From NCBI RefSeq assembly GCF_008065375.1, contig NZ_VJYI01000009.1:310001-374000 (forward strand): a stretch of 64,000 nucleotides of DNA, read 5' to 3'. The notes below the pieces were generated by a model. That model was not told where the DNA came from. It saw nothing but the letters and a program-made list of their open reading frames with translations, and searched no databases. Positions 27,643-35,340 of this stretch are shown piece by piece. Numbering within the stretch: position 1 is the first letter of the stretch; each line of letters begins with the position of its first letter. The DNA is from Nonomuraea sp. SYSU D8015 (GTDB taxonomy: Bacteria; Actinomycetota; Actinomycetes; Streptosporangiales; Streptosporangiaceae). The translations under genes and the position numbers were made by a program.

Positions 27643-28446
27643 TCACTGGGCCGCGCGCCACCTCTGGACGGCGTGCTGCGGGCGGTGGGCGAGGGTGCCG
27701 GAGTCGATGACGAGGGTCTGGCCGGTGACGCAGCGGCTCTCGTCGGAGGCCAGGAACGCCACCAGGTTCGCCACGTCCTCCACCGTGCACGGCCACGGCA
27801 GGAGGCGCTCGGCGGCCTTGTCGGCGAGCTGTTCCTGCGTCAGGGCGCGCTGCGCGGCCGGGGTGAGGACGAGCGCGGGGGCGACGGCGTTGCAGCGGAT
27901 GCCGCGCTCGCCGTACATGGTGGCGACGTAGCGGGTGAAGCCGATCAGCGCCGACTTGGAGGCCCCGTACGCGGCGTGGACGGTGTCGCCGGTCAGGGCG
28001 GACACCGACGACGTGAGCACGATGGCGCCGCCGTCGGGCATGGCGGGGACCGTGTGCTTGACCATGAGCATGGCGCCGCGCAGGTTGACCTCCATGGTGC
28101 GGTCCCAGACGGCGACGTCGAGCCCGTCCAGCTCGCGGTCCCGGCCGTACACGTCGTGGTCGAGGGCGGCGGCGTTGGAGTGCAGGACGTCCACCCGGCC
28201 GAACGACGCCACCAGGGTCGCGACCGCCTCCTCCACCTGCTTCTCCTCGGAGACGTCGCAGGTGAGCGCCGTGGCGGTGCCGCCGCGGGCGCGGATGGCG
28301 GCGGCGGTGGCCTTGGCGGCGGCCGCGCGCAGGTCGAGCACGCCCACGCAGGCGCCCTCGGCGGCCAGCCGGGCCGCGCACGCCTGGCCGATCCCGGACC
28401 CGGCCCCCGTCACCAGCGCGACGCGGCCGTCGAAGCGGCCGCTCAC
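27643..28446 (-). CDS. SDR-family dehydrogenase
   Basis: A 267-residue classical short-chain dehydrogenase. The cofactor motif is VALVTGAGSGIGQACAARLA, and the catalytic residues are Ser in VLTSSVSALTGD and Tyr/Lys in YGASKSALIGFTRY. LDLR after the second strand suggests NAD rather than NADP. The GTG start overlaps the P450 stop (GTGA). It is the last gene in the PhyH-phosphotriesterase-P450-SDR operon and probably oxidises an alcohol made by the P450 or dioxygenase. Confidence 0.92.
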   Translation of the reverse strand: MSGRFDGRVALVTGAGSGIGQACAARLAAEGACVGVLDLRAAAAKATAAAIRARGGTATALTCDVSEEKQVEEAVATLVASFGRVDVLHSNAAALDHDVYGRDRELDGLDVAVWDRTMEVNLRGAMLMVKHTVPAMPDGGAIVLTSSVSALTGDTVHAAYGASKSALIGFTRYVATMYGERGIRCNAVAPALVLTPAAQRALTQEQLADKAAERLLPWPCTVEDVANLVAFLASDESRCVTGQTLVIDSGTLAHRPQHAVQRWRAAQ

Positions 28447-29636
28447 CACGCCACCCGCAGCGACGTCAGCCCGCGCCCGACGATCGACTTGCGGTGGGCG
28501 ACCGGCTGGCCGGGGACGAGGCGGAGCCCCGGCAGGCGGCGGCCGAGCACGTCGAGGGCGGTGCGCAGTTGCAGGCGGCCGAGGGCGGCGCCCACGCAGA
28601 AGTGGATGCCGTAGCCGAAGACCATGTGGTCGGCGGCGTTCGGCCGGTCGATCCAGAAGCGTTCCGGGTCGGGGAAGACGGTCTCGTCGTGGGCGGCGGA
28701 GTCGGTCGACAGCAGGACCAGGGCGCCCGCCGGGATCGTCACGCCGTGCAGGGTCACGTCGGCGGCGGCGTAGCGGAACGAGCCGAGCGAGGCGCCGTCG
28801 ATGCGCATGCACTCCTCGGCCGCGTTCGCGGTCTTCTCCGCGGGCACCGGCCAGGCTCCCTCCCTGAGCAGGCGCAGGACCGAGTTGCCGAGCTGGTTCG
28901 GGACGGTGTCGTTGCCGCCGAGCAGGATCGTGGAGATCAGCTCGACCACCTCCCTGTGGGTCAGCTCGTCGCCGATCAGGGAGGTCATCAGCGAGGCGAA
29001 GTCGTCCTTGGGGTCCTTGGCCCGGGCGGCGACCAGCCGGTCCACGTAGTCAAGATAGGTGAGGAAGCTGTCGGCGAGCTCCAGCTGCCGCCCGGGCGGC
29101 TGAGGCGACAGGAAGAGCTGGAACCAGTCCTTGACGTGCGCCTGCACGAACGCCTCGTCGGACTCCGGCACGCCGATGAAGCGGGCCGTCAGCTTGATCG
29201 ACGGCTCGTGCCCGATCTCGGCCACGAAGTCGGCCTCGCCCCGCGGCTCGATCCGGTCGAGGACGTCCTCGTTGAGCCGCCGGAAGGCGTCCTCCATGGC
29301 GGCGACCGCCCGCGGCGTGAACGCCCTCGACACCGACCGGCGCAGGCGGGTGTGGTCGGGCGGGTCGACGTTCGCCACGAAGCTGGACAGGAAGGAGCCG
29401 TGCTCGCCCAGCTTCTCCTTCGTCTCCTCGGTCAGGCTCCGGGAGATCGTGAGCGAGCCCTTGGAGGAGAAGCGCCGCGGGTCGCCGTACGCGGCTCGCA
29501 CGTCGGCGTAGCGGGTCAGCACGTACGCCTGGAGGTGCTCGCTCCAGAACACCGGTGACTCCCTGCGGAGCCGGGCGAGGAAGGGGTACGGGTCCGCGAC
29601 GTGCCAGTCCGAGCCGACGTCGAAGTCATCGGTCAT
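28443..29636 (-). CDS. Cytochrome P450
   Basis: A 397-residue soluble bacterial P450. The I-helix oxygen-binding motif is LLGGNDTVPNQLGN, the ExxR is in AAEECMRIDG, and the haem loop is FGYGIHFCVGAALGRLQ with the Cys ligand. Ferredoxin and ferredoxin reductase genes are not next to it. The ATG overlaps the phosphotriesterase-family stop (ATGA). The substrate is unknown; the operon context points to oxidative breakdown of a small molecule or lactone-forming compound. Confidence 0.94.
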   Translation of the reverse strand: MTDDFDVGSDWHVADPYPFLARLRRESPVFWSEHLQAYVLTRYADVRAAYGDPRRFSSKGSLTISRSLTEETKEKLGEHGSFLSSFVANVDPPDHTRLRRSVSRAFTPRAVAAMEDAFRRLNEDVLDRIEPRGEADFVAEIGHEPSIKLTARFIGVPESDEAFVQAHVKDWFQLFLSPQPPGRQLELADSFLTYLDYVDRLVAARAKDPKDDFASLMTSLIGDELTHREVVELISTILLGGNDTVPNQLGNSVLRLLREGAWPVPAEKTANAAEECMRIDGASLGSFRYAAADVTLHGVTIPAGALVLLSTDSAAHDETVFPDPERFWIDRPNAADHMVFGYGIHFCVGAALGRLQLRTALDVLGRRLPGLRLVPGQPVAHRKSIVGRGLTSLRVAW

Positions 29637-30589
29637 GCGAAGATCCTCCGCGGGTTGTCGACGAGCATCTGATGGATCTGGTCGTCCGTGACGCCCCGTT
29701 TGCGCAGCTCGGGCACGACGTCGCGGGAGATGTGGAGGAGGTGGTAGTTGGGGTGGCGCACGCGTACGACGTCGGCGTCGAAACGATCGTTGAAGCAGTA
29801 CGAGTCGTGACCCAGCACCATCCTTCCGGCGTGCCCGCGCTCGCACATCGCGGCAACGGTCGACACCCGCTGCTCGAAGGAGCTGATCGTCTCGATCCCG
29901 AAGCGGTCCATGCCCAGGTAGGAGCCGCCCGCGACCAGCTCCTCCAGATAGGCCAGGTCGGCCGAGTCCCCGGCGTGCCCGATCACCACCCGGCTCAGGT
30001 CGACCCCGAGCGAGGCGAGCAGGCGCTGCTGCTCCAGGCCGCCCTTGGAGGCGCTGTGGGAGTGCGTGGTGATCGGCGCGCCGGTCGCCAGATGCGCCTC
30101 GGCGACCGCCCGGAACACCCGCTCGCACCCCTTCGTCATCCCGAGGTGGTCGGAGGCGCACTTGAGCATGGCGGCCTTGACGCCGGTCCGCCCGATGCCC
30201 TCGGCGATGTCCCGTACGAAGAACTCGGCCAGCCGGTCCGGGCCGCCGAAGAGCGATCCGGGTCCCCGGTTGGCGAAGTACGGCGGCAGCGTGTCGTAGG
30301 TGTAGAGCCCGGTCGCGGCCACGATGTTCACGCTGGTCAGCTCGGCCACCCGCTGCACCGACGGGATGTGGCGGCCCAGCCCCACCACGGTCAGGTCCAC
30401 GATCGTGTCGATGCCCTCGGCCTTGAGCGCGTCGAGCTTGCCCGCCGCCTCCCGCGCCCGCGCCTCCGGGTCCCACCCCTCGGGGATGTCGGGCCAGTTC
30501 CACAGGATCTCCGGGCTCAGCCCGAAGACGTGCTCGTGCATGAGCGTCGCGCCGAGGTCGGCGACCGGTCCTCTCACGGTCTCAGGCAC
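29633..30589 (-). CDS. Phosphotriesterase-family amidohydrolase / lactonase
   Basis: A 318-residue TIM-barrel metal hydrolase with all expected ligands: LMHEHVFG (two His), Lys in GVKAAMLKCASD (bridging carboxylysine), His in ITTHSHSAS, His in VVIGHAGDSADL and Asp in MVLGHDSYCF. It should be catalytically active, probably as a lactonase rather than a true phosphotriesterase. The GTG at 30589 overlaps the PhyH gene by 16 bases; a GTG at 30577 (4-base overlap) is possible but would remove conserved N-terminal residues. It sits between PhyH and P450 genes in one operon. Confidence 0.92.
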   Translation of the reverse strand: MPETVRGPVADLGATLMHEHVFGLSPEILWNWPDIPEGWDPEARAREAAGKLDALKAEGIDTIVDLTVVGLGRHIPSVQRVAELTSVNIVAATGLYTYDTLPPYFANRGPGSLFGGPDRLAEFFVRDIAEGIGRTGVKAAMLKCASDHLGMTKGCERVFRAVAEAHLATGAPITTHSHSASKGGLEQQRLLASLGVDLSRVVIGHAGDSADLAYLEELVAGGSYLGMDRFGIETISSFEQRVSTVAAMCERGHAGRMVLGHDSYCFNDRFDADVVRVRHPNYHLLHISRDVVPELRKRGVTDDQIHQMLVDNPRRIFA

Positions 30590-31341
30590 GGGAACCTCTC
30601 GTGCTCGAACGGCCGGTTGACCTGGAGTCCGAGTCCGTCGGTCTGCCGGTACGGCATGCCGGTGTAGAGGGCGTCGGCGTCGAAGTACGTGACGGTGAAC
30701 GACAGCCGCGGGCGGTCGTGGCGGTTGGCGGGCGCGCCGTGCACGGTCAGCGCGTGGTGCACGGTGGCGTCGCCGGCCTTGAGGTCGAGCGGCGGCGACA
30801 ACTCCAGCTCCTTGAGCCACGGATGCTGGCTGAGCTGGTCGTCCCCGGGGCGGGTGAAGCTGCGCCCGAGCAGGCCGTAGCGGTGCGAGCCGTCGTAGAA
30901 CCTGAGCGAGCCCATGTCGGCGGGCACGTCGGCCAGCGCCAGCCACACGGTCAGCATGGCCGAGCGGTCCATCGGCATCCAGGGGAAGTCCTGGTGGAAC
31001 TCGGTCGCGCCGTGCTCGCCGGCCTCCTTGACCAGGAGGTTGGTGACCTGGACGCGGACCGCCCGGACGCCGCGCAGCAGCCGTACGGCGTTGCGCCCCA
31101 TCTGGGGGCTCATGGTCAGCGCGCCGAACATCTCGTCGCTCGCCGCGATGTCCCTGGACTGCCCGAAGGCCTGGTCGACCAGGGTCCGCTTGTCCTTCTC
31201 CCGGCCGCCGAGGTAGCCGGTGGCCCGCTCGCGCAGCTCGGCGACGCTGCCGGGGTCGATGAGCCGGCCGAGCCGCACCCAGCCGTGTTCGTGGAAGAAC
31301 GCCACCTCGTCGTCGGTGGCCTGGCGCACCGGGATCTCCAT
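30574..31341 (-). CDS. Phytanoyl-CoA dioxygenase-family protein
   Basis: A 255-residue Fe(II)/2-oxoglutarate-dependent dioxygenase of the PhyH family. The iron ligands are His and Asp in FHQDFPWMP and the distal His in VHHALTVHGAPANRHD, which is followed by Arg for 2-oxoglutarate. N-terminal block VAFFHEHGWVRLGRLID is typical. It is the first gene of the operon, and a CAAGCGCTTG operator lies 24 bases upstream of its ATG. Confidence 0.92.
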   Translation of the reverse strand: MEIPVRQATDDEVAFFHEHGWVRLGRLIDPGSVAELRERATGYLGGREKDKRTLVDQAFGQSRDIAASDEMFGALTMSPQMGRNAVRLLRGVRAVRVQVTNLLVKEAGEHGATEFHQDFPWMPMDRSAMLTVWLALADVPADMGSLRFYDGSHRYGLLGRSFTRPGDDQLSQHPWLKELELSPPLDLKAGDATVHHALTVHGAPANRHDRPRLSFTVTYFDADALYTGMPYRQTDGLGLQVNRPFEHERFPCLRP

Positions 31342-31364
31342 GGCCCCAAGTCTCGCATCTGAAG

Positions 31365-31374
31365 CAAGCGCTTG
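31365..31374. promoter_or_regulatory. CAAGCGCTTG operator between PhyH operon and membrane gene
   Basis: A perfect 10-bp palindrome, reading ACCAAGCGCTTGCTTC on the minus strand. It lies 24 bases before the PhyH start and 66 before the divergent membrane protein gene. The extended sequence matches the site at 32538 (CCAAGCGCTTGCT). It is likely a TetR-family site. Confidence 0.65.
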
Positions 31375-31440
31375 GTAAGACACGAATTGAGTAGCCCCAT
31401 ACTCATGCGCGCGCCGCCGCCCGGGCCGACGCTCGGGGGC

Positions 31441-32097
31441 ATGACCACAGTCGAGACACACCCTGCCACCGCCGGCTTCACCCGGTACGCGATGATCGTG
31501 TGCGCGGTGGCCGCACCCCTCGCGCTCGCGCTGTCGCTGCTGCTCGCCCCGAACGACACCACCGCCGAGGGCGAGGCGTACATCCGGTCCTTCATCGCCG
31601 ACGTCGACGCGTACCCGCTCTGGAGCTGGGTCAGCGTCCTGAGCTTCGCCGCCGTCATCCCCATGATCCTGGGGGTGAGCAAGGTCGCCAGGTCGGGGCG
31701 GCCCGTGCTCGGCCTGGTGGGCATGATCCTCGCCTTCATCCTGGCGCTGCCGGTCGGCCTGAACACCGACGACGTGATCTATGCGGCACACAAGATCGGG
31801 CTGGACGTGCCGACCATCGACCGGCTCGTCACGGAGATGAACGAGGGACTCCCGACCTCGGCGCTCGGGTTCTCGTTCTTCGCCAGCCTGCTGGGCTTCG
31901 TCCTGCTGGGCATCGCCGCGTTGCGCAGCGCGGCGCCGAAGTGGGCGGCGATCGCCATGATCGTGGCGCCGTTCCTCGTCCCCGTCGCCTGGATCGCCCA
32001 GCTGGGCAACCTGGCGGCAGGCACGGCCTGGCTGGTCTTCGCCGCCGCCGCGGGCGGCATCACCCTCGCCCTGCCCGCCGCCCCTCACCGCGCCTGA
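31441..32097 (+). CDS. Multi-pass membrane protein of unknown function
   Basis: A 218-residue hydrophobic protein with about six membrane helices, for example AMIVCAVAAPLALALSLLLA, LVGMILAFILALPVGL and LAAGTAWLVFAAAAGGITLA. It has no motif I recognise; the architecture is reminiscent of DUF4386-like membrane proteins. The ATG at 31441 is chosen because it begins just before the first helix. It is divergent from the PhyH operon and could share its operator. Confidence 0.75.
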   Translation: MTTVETHPATAGFTRYAMIVCAVAAPLALALSLLLAPNDTTAEGEAYIRSFIADVDAYPLWSWVSVLSFAAVIPMILGVSKVARSGRPVLGLVGMILAFILALPVGLNTDDVIYAAHKIGLDVPTIDRLVTEMNEGLPTSALGFSFFASLLGFVLLGIAALRSAAPKWAAIAMIVAPFLVPVAWIAQLGNLAAGTAWLVFAAAAGGITLALPAAPHRA

Positions 32098-32571
32098 TCC
32101 CGGGGCGGAATACCCCGCACCCGCCTCACCGTCCGATCCTCCGGCTCTGAGCCGATCCCCCACGCCCCCGCCCGCGCCGGCCCCGGCAGGCCCCAGCCAC
32201 CGTCCCCAGCACCTGCGCGGCGACCCCTCGCCCAGATCCACCGGGCATCCCGGACGCCAGGGAAAGAAGCACCACATGTCCGCCCTGGAGTTCGCGGCGC
32301 GAGCAGCATCGCACCCGGAGCGGGGCGTCTGGGCCAGGAGGATGTGGACCAGGCCACGTCGGCGGGCGCGGGGGCGGCCGTGGGGGTGGGCGGGGCGGCC
32401 ATGGGTGGGCGTGGGGCGGCCGTGGGGCGGCTGCCGGGCCCTCGTCCGCCGGCGCGGGCCCGGTGCGGCTGGTGGGGCCGCGGCCCGTCCAGCGAGCTGA
32501 CGGCGACGGCGGGTCCGGTTTCCCCGTACAGTGGCAGCCAAGCGCTTGCTCGACAACGGCGGGGAGGGGAC
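32098..32571. other. 474-bp non-coding stretch with G-rich repeats
   Basis: I find no supported gene here. Open frames exist on both strands but have Pro/Arg/Gly-rich composition without motifs. Between about 32360 and 32445 the plus strand carries an imperfect G-rich repeat (GGGGCGGCCGTGGGG-like units, three to four copies) that could form G-quadruplexes. The LLM promoter and its CAAGCGCTTG operator lie at the downstream end. Confidence 0.6.
32539..32548. promoter_or_regulatory. CAAGCGCTTG operator upstream of the LLM oxidoreductase
   Basis: A perfect 10-bp palindrome within GCCAAGCGCTTGCTCG, 23 bases before the GTG start of the LLM gene. It shares its extended sequence with the site at 31365. 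It is likely a TetR-type repressor site covering the promoter. Confidence 0.65.
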
Positions 32572-33489
32572 GTGCGGCCGTTCAGGTTCGGGGCTGTGGT
32601 GCGGGAGGCGGAGTCCGGGAAGGAGTGGGCCGAGAAGGCAAGGCGGCTGGAAGGGGCCGGGTTCGAGGTGTTGCTGGTGCCCGATCATCTGGTCGGGCCC
32701 CGGTTCGGGCCCATCGCGGCGCTGACCGCGGCCGCCTGCGCGACCGACCGGCTGCGCGTCGGGACGCTGGTGTTCGCCAACGACTTCCGGCATCCGGCGG
32801 TGCTGGCCAAGGAGGCGGCGACGCTCGACCTCCTGTCCGGCGGGCGGCTGGAGGTCGGGATCGGGACCGGGTGGATGGCGGGCGACTACGCGGGGGCCGG
32901 GATGGCGCTGGAGGCGCCCGGGGTGCGGGTGGAGCGGCTCGGCGAGGCGATCGCCGCGCTCAAGGGGCTCTGGGGGGACGGGCCGTTCCGGTTCGAGGGA
33001 CGGCACTACCGGATCGACGGCCTCGATCAGCGGCCCAAGCCCGTGCAGCGGCCGCATCCGCCGCTGGTGCTGGGCGGGGGCGGCCCGCGGGTGCTGCGGC
33101 TGGCGGCCGAGCAGGCCGACGTGGTCAACATCGGGATGCGGGTGAGGCGGGACGGCAGCGGGCCCGACAGGAGGGACGGCGGGCTGGAGGCGTTCCTCGG
33201 CAAGCTGCGGCACGTCCGCGCGGCGGCCGGCGACCGCTACGCCCGCCTGGAGCTGGGCACGAGCGTGGTCCAGGTGGGCGAACGGAAGGCTGAGGACGCG
33301 TGGAGCGCGGCCGACAGCTCGTCACTGGACGAGACGCCCCAGGTGCTGCTCGGGACACATCGCGACATAGTCGACAAGCTCCGCTATTGGCGGGACGAGC
33401 ACGATATTTCGTACTTCGTCGTGCACAACGAGCGCGATCTCTCCGCCTTCGCCCCGGTCGTCGAGGAGCTGGCTACGGCACGAGGATGA
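32572..33489 (+). CDS. LLM-class (luciferase-like) F420-dependent oxidoreductase
   Basis: A 305-residue TIM-barrel flavin/F420 oxidoreductase of the luciferase-like monooxygenase class. It matches the subgroup with LVPDHLVGPRFGPIAALTAA, VFANDFRHPAVLAKEAATLD, LEVGIGTGWMAGDY and RPHPPLVLGGGGPRVLRLA. GGAGGGGA precedes the GTG at 32572. The substrate is unknown. It shares the CAAGCGCTTG operator with the PhyH-P450 operon, which suggests action on the same or a related compound. It overlaps the quinone reductase end by 17 bases. Confidence 0.92.
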   Translation: MRPFRFGAVVREAESGKEWAEKARRLEGAGFEVLLVPDHLVGPRFGPIAALTAAACATDRLRVGTLVFANDFRHPAVLAKEAATLDLLSGGRLEVGIGTGWMAGDYAGAGMALEAPGVRVERLGEAIAALKGLWGDGPFRFEGRHYRIDGLDQRPKPVQRPHPPLVLGGGGPRVLRLAAEQADVVNIGMRVRRDGSGPDRRDGGLEAFLGKLRHVRAAAGDRYARLELGTSVVQVGERKAEDAWSAADSSSLDETPQVLLGTHRDIVDKLRYWRDEHDISYFVVHNERDLSAFAPVVEELATARG

Positions 33490-34441
33490 CCTTGCCCATG
33501 GTGTTCCTGCTCTCCAGGGCCTCATGCGCGTCGGCGGCCCGGGCCAGGGGGAAGGACTGGACGGCGGGCGTGAGCGATCCGTCCGCGACGGCGTCCAGCG
33601 CCCGGGCGCGCAGTTCGTCCATGCCCCCGTCGCGGCCGAGCAGGTGAGCGATCCCGTCGTACACGGTCACGCCCCGCGCGGCGGCCTCCTCCGGGTCGGG
33701 GAAGAACCACTCCCCCGCGGCCGACCCGAACACCACGTGCCGCCCGCCCCGCCCGAGCAGCCCGTAGGCCGCTCGCCCGATCTCCCCGCCGACGCCGTCG
33801 AAGACCACGGTGACCTCGCCGAACGCCTCCCGCACGAGTTTGTCCCAGCCGGGCTGCCGGTAGTCCACGGCCAGGTCGGCCCCGAGCTCCTCGACGCGCC
33901 GCACCTTCACCGGTCCGCCGGCCGCGCCGATCACCCGCACTCCGGCGCGGCGCGCGTACTGCACGAGCAACGTCCCGATGCCCCCGGCGGCCGCCGTGGC
34001 CAGCACCATGTCGGACGCGCTCAGCGGTGCGAGCTCCAGCAGGCCGAACGTCGTGGCGCCCGTGGTGTTCATGGCCACCGCCGCGCCGGGGTCCACGTGA
34101 TCGGGAAGCTCGGTCAGCGTGGCGGCGCCCGCCACGGCCAGGGAGGCGTACCCGCCGGAGGTCACGTCGGCCGTCACCACCCGGCGTCCCACGAGGTCCG
34201 CCGGCACTCCCTCGCCCACGGACTCCACCACGCCCGCGACCTCCCCGCCCAGGATGGCGGGCAGCGGTGGCGCGGGGTGCGGGCCGACCGGCCGCCCCTG
34301 GCGGAGCAGGGTCTCGATGAAGTGGAGCCCGGCGGCGCGCACGGCGATGCGGACCTCCCCGGGCCCGGGCACCGGATCGGGCAATGTCTCCAGGCGGAGG
34401 TTCGCGGCGGGTCCGTAGGCGTGCAATCTGATCGCTTCCAT
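33473..34441 (-). CDS. Zinc-free quinone oxidoreductase (MDR family)
   Basis: A 322-residue medium-chain reductase of the quinone reductase type. The N-terminal GroES-like domain reads PGPGEVRIAVRAAGLHFIET. The NADPH-binding motif is LATAAAGGIGTLLVQYARRA. Zinc ligands of alcohol dehydrogenases are absent. A SoxR-type box lies just upstream, and quinone reductases are plausible members of a redox-drug response. It probably detoxifies quinones or enones with NADPH. Confidence 0.92.
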   Translation of the reverse strand: MEAIRLHAYGPAANLRLETLPDPVPGPGEVRIAVRAAGLHFIETLLRQGRPVGPHPAPPLPAILGGEVAGVVESVGEGVPADLVGRRVVTADVTSGGYASLAVAGAATLTELPDHVDPGAAVAMNTTGATTFGLLELAPLSASDMVLATAAAGGIGTLLVQYARRAGVRVIGAAGGPVKVRRVEELGADLAVDYRQPGWDKLVREAFGEVTVVFDGVGGEIGRAAYGLLGRGGRHVVFGSAAGEWFFPDPEEAAARGVTVYDGIAHLLGRDGGMDELRARALDAVADGSLTPAVQSFPLARAADAHEALESRNTMGKVILVP

Positions 34442-34455
34442 ACGCTCACCCTGCT

Positions 34456-34475
34456 ACCTCAAGCTTGGTTGAGGT
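34456..34475 (-). promoter_or_regulatory. SoxR-type box at the quinone reductase promoter
   Basis: ACCTCAA (34456-34462), six bases, TTGAGGT (34469-34475) form a perfect dyad. Arms and spacing are the same as the SoxR site of the E. coli soxS promoter (CCTCAA-N6-TTGAGG). On the minus strand a TTGACC -35 box and CAGGGT -10 box are 19 bases apart, the long spacing typical for MerR-family activation. An identical dyad occurs at 52200. SoxR itself is not in the window. Confidence 0.8.
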
Positions 34476-34487
34476 CAAGCGTGCCGG

Positions 34488-35084
34488 ATGATGGAGTCCA
34501 TGGACGAGATGCTGCTGCTCCGGCACGGTCAGACCGAATGGAGCAAGGCGGGCAAGCACACCGGACGCACCGACCTGCCTTTGACGGAGCACGGCGAGGA
34601 GGAGGCCAGGGCGCTGGCGCCGCTGGTCAAGGAGCGGACGTTCGACCTGGTGCTGGTCTCCCCCGCCCAGCGCGCCCGGCGCACGGCGGAACTGGCCGGG
34701 CTGGCGGACTACGAGGTGGACGCCGACCTGTGGGAGTGGGACTACGGCGGGTACGAGGGCATCACCACACCGACGATCCGCGAGACCCGCCCCGGGTGGT
34801 ACCTCTGGCGCGACGGCGTGATCCCCGGCGACGCCGAACACCCCGGCGAGAGCGCCGCGCAGGTGGGCGCCCGCGCCGACCGGGTGATCGCGCGGGCCAG
34901 GGCGGCCGGCGGGCGGGTGGCGCTGGTGGCGCACGGCCACTTCCTGCGCGTCCTGGCCGCCCGCTGGCTGGGCCTGGAGCCCGCGGACGGCAGGCTGCTC
35001 AAGCTGGACACGGGCACCTACTCGCGGCTCGGCTTCGAGCACGCCGAGCCGGTGCTGCTGGCCTGGAACGCGCCCGTCAGCTGA
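34488..35084 (+). CDS. Histidine phosphatase family protein
   Basis: A 198-residue phosphoglycerate-mutase-like phosphatase. The catalytic RHG motif is LLLRHGQTEWSKAGKHTGRT. The second half has the acid residue region WDYGGYEGITTPTI and the final histidine in LVAHGHFLRVLAARWLGL. The substrate is a phosphate ester I cannot name. The start may be the Met at 34500. It is divergent from the quinone reductase and overlaps the sigma fragment gene by 8 bases at the 3' end. Confidence 0.9.
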   Translation: MMESMDEMLLLRHGQTEWSKAGKHTGRTDLPLTEHGEEEARALAPLVKERTFDLVLVSPAQRARRTAELAGLADYEVDADLWEWDYGGYEGITTPTIRETRPGWYLWRDGVIPGDAEHPGESAAQVGARADRVIARARAAGGRVALVAHGHFLRVLAARWLGLEPADGRLLKLDTGTYSRLGFEHAEPVLLAWNAPVS

Positions 35085-35340
35085 CCTTGGTCCGCAGGGC
35101 CGACTCGTGCAGCGCCCTGCTGAGCAGCCAGCCGCGCAGCGACCCGAAGCCCGCGTCGTACGACGTGGGCTGCTCCCACAGGGCCACGAAGACGCTCTGG
35201 GTGATCTCCTCGGCGTGCTCCCGGCTCTTGGTGATCTCGACCGCGACGCCGTACACGTGCGATCCGTGCTGGTCGTAGGCGTCGGCGAGAGCGTCGATGT
35301 CGCCTGCCGTGATGCGCGCGCACAGTTCCACGTCGCTCAT
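35077..35340 (-). CDS. Region-2-only ECF sigma factor fragment (SigK-like)
   Basis: An 87-residue protein that matches only the N-terminal region 2 of an ECF sigma factor: YDQHGSHVYGVAVEITKSRE, then AEEITQSVFVALWEQPTSYD and GSLRGWLLSRALHESALRTK. It stops before region 4, which is needed for -35 recognition. No region 4 is found in any frame downstream, because the phosphatase gene follows on the other strand. The ATG overlaps the stop of the zinc-finger protein (TGATG). It may be a truncated sigma factor, or a short protein that still binds RNA polymerase or the anti-sigma partner. Confidence 0.82.
   Translation of the reverse strand: MSDVELCARITAGDIDALADAYDQHGSHVYGVAVEITKSREHAEEITQSVFVALWEQPTSYDAGFGSLRGWLLSRALHESALRTKVS

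Noticed and set aside
32085..32402. 105-codon minus-strand frame between the membrane gene and the LLM gene
   Set aside because: No ribosome binding site, Pro/Arg/Gly-rich, no motif.
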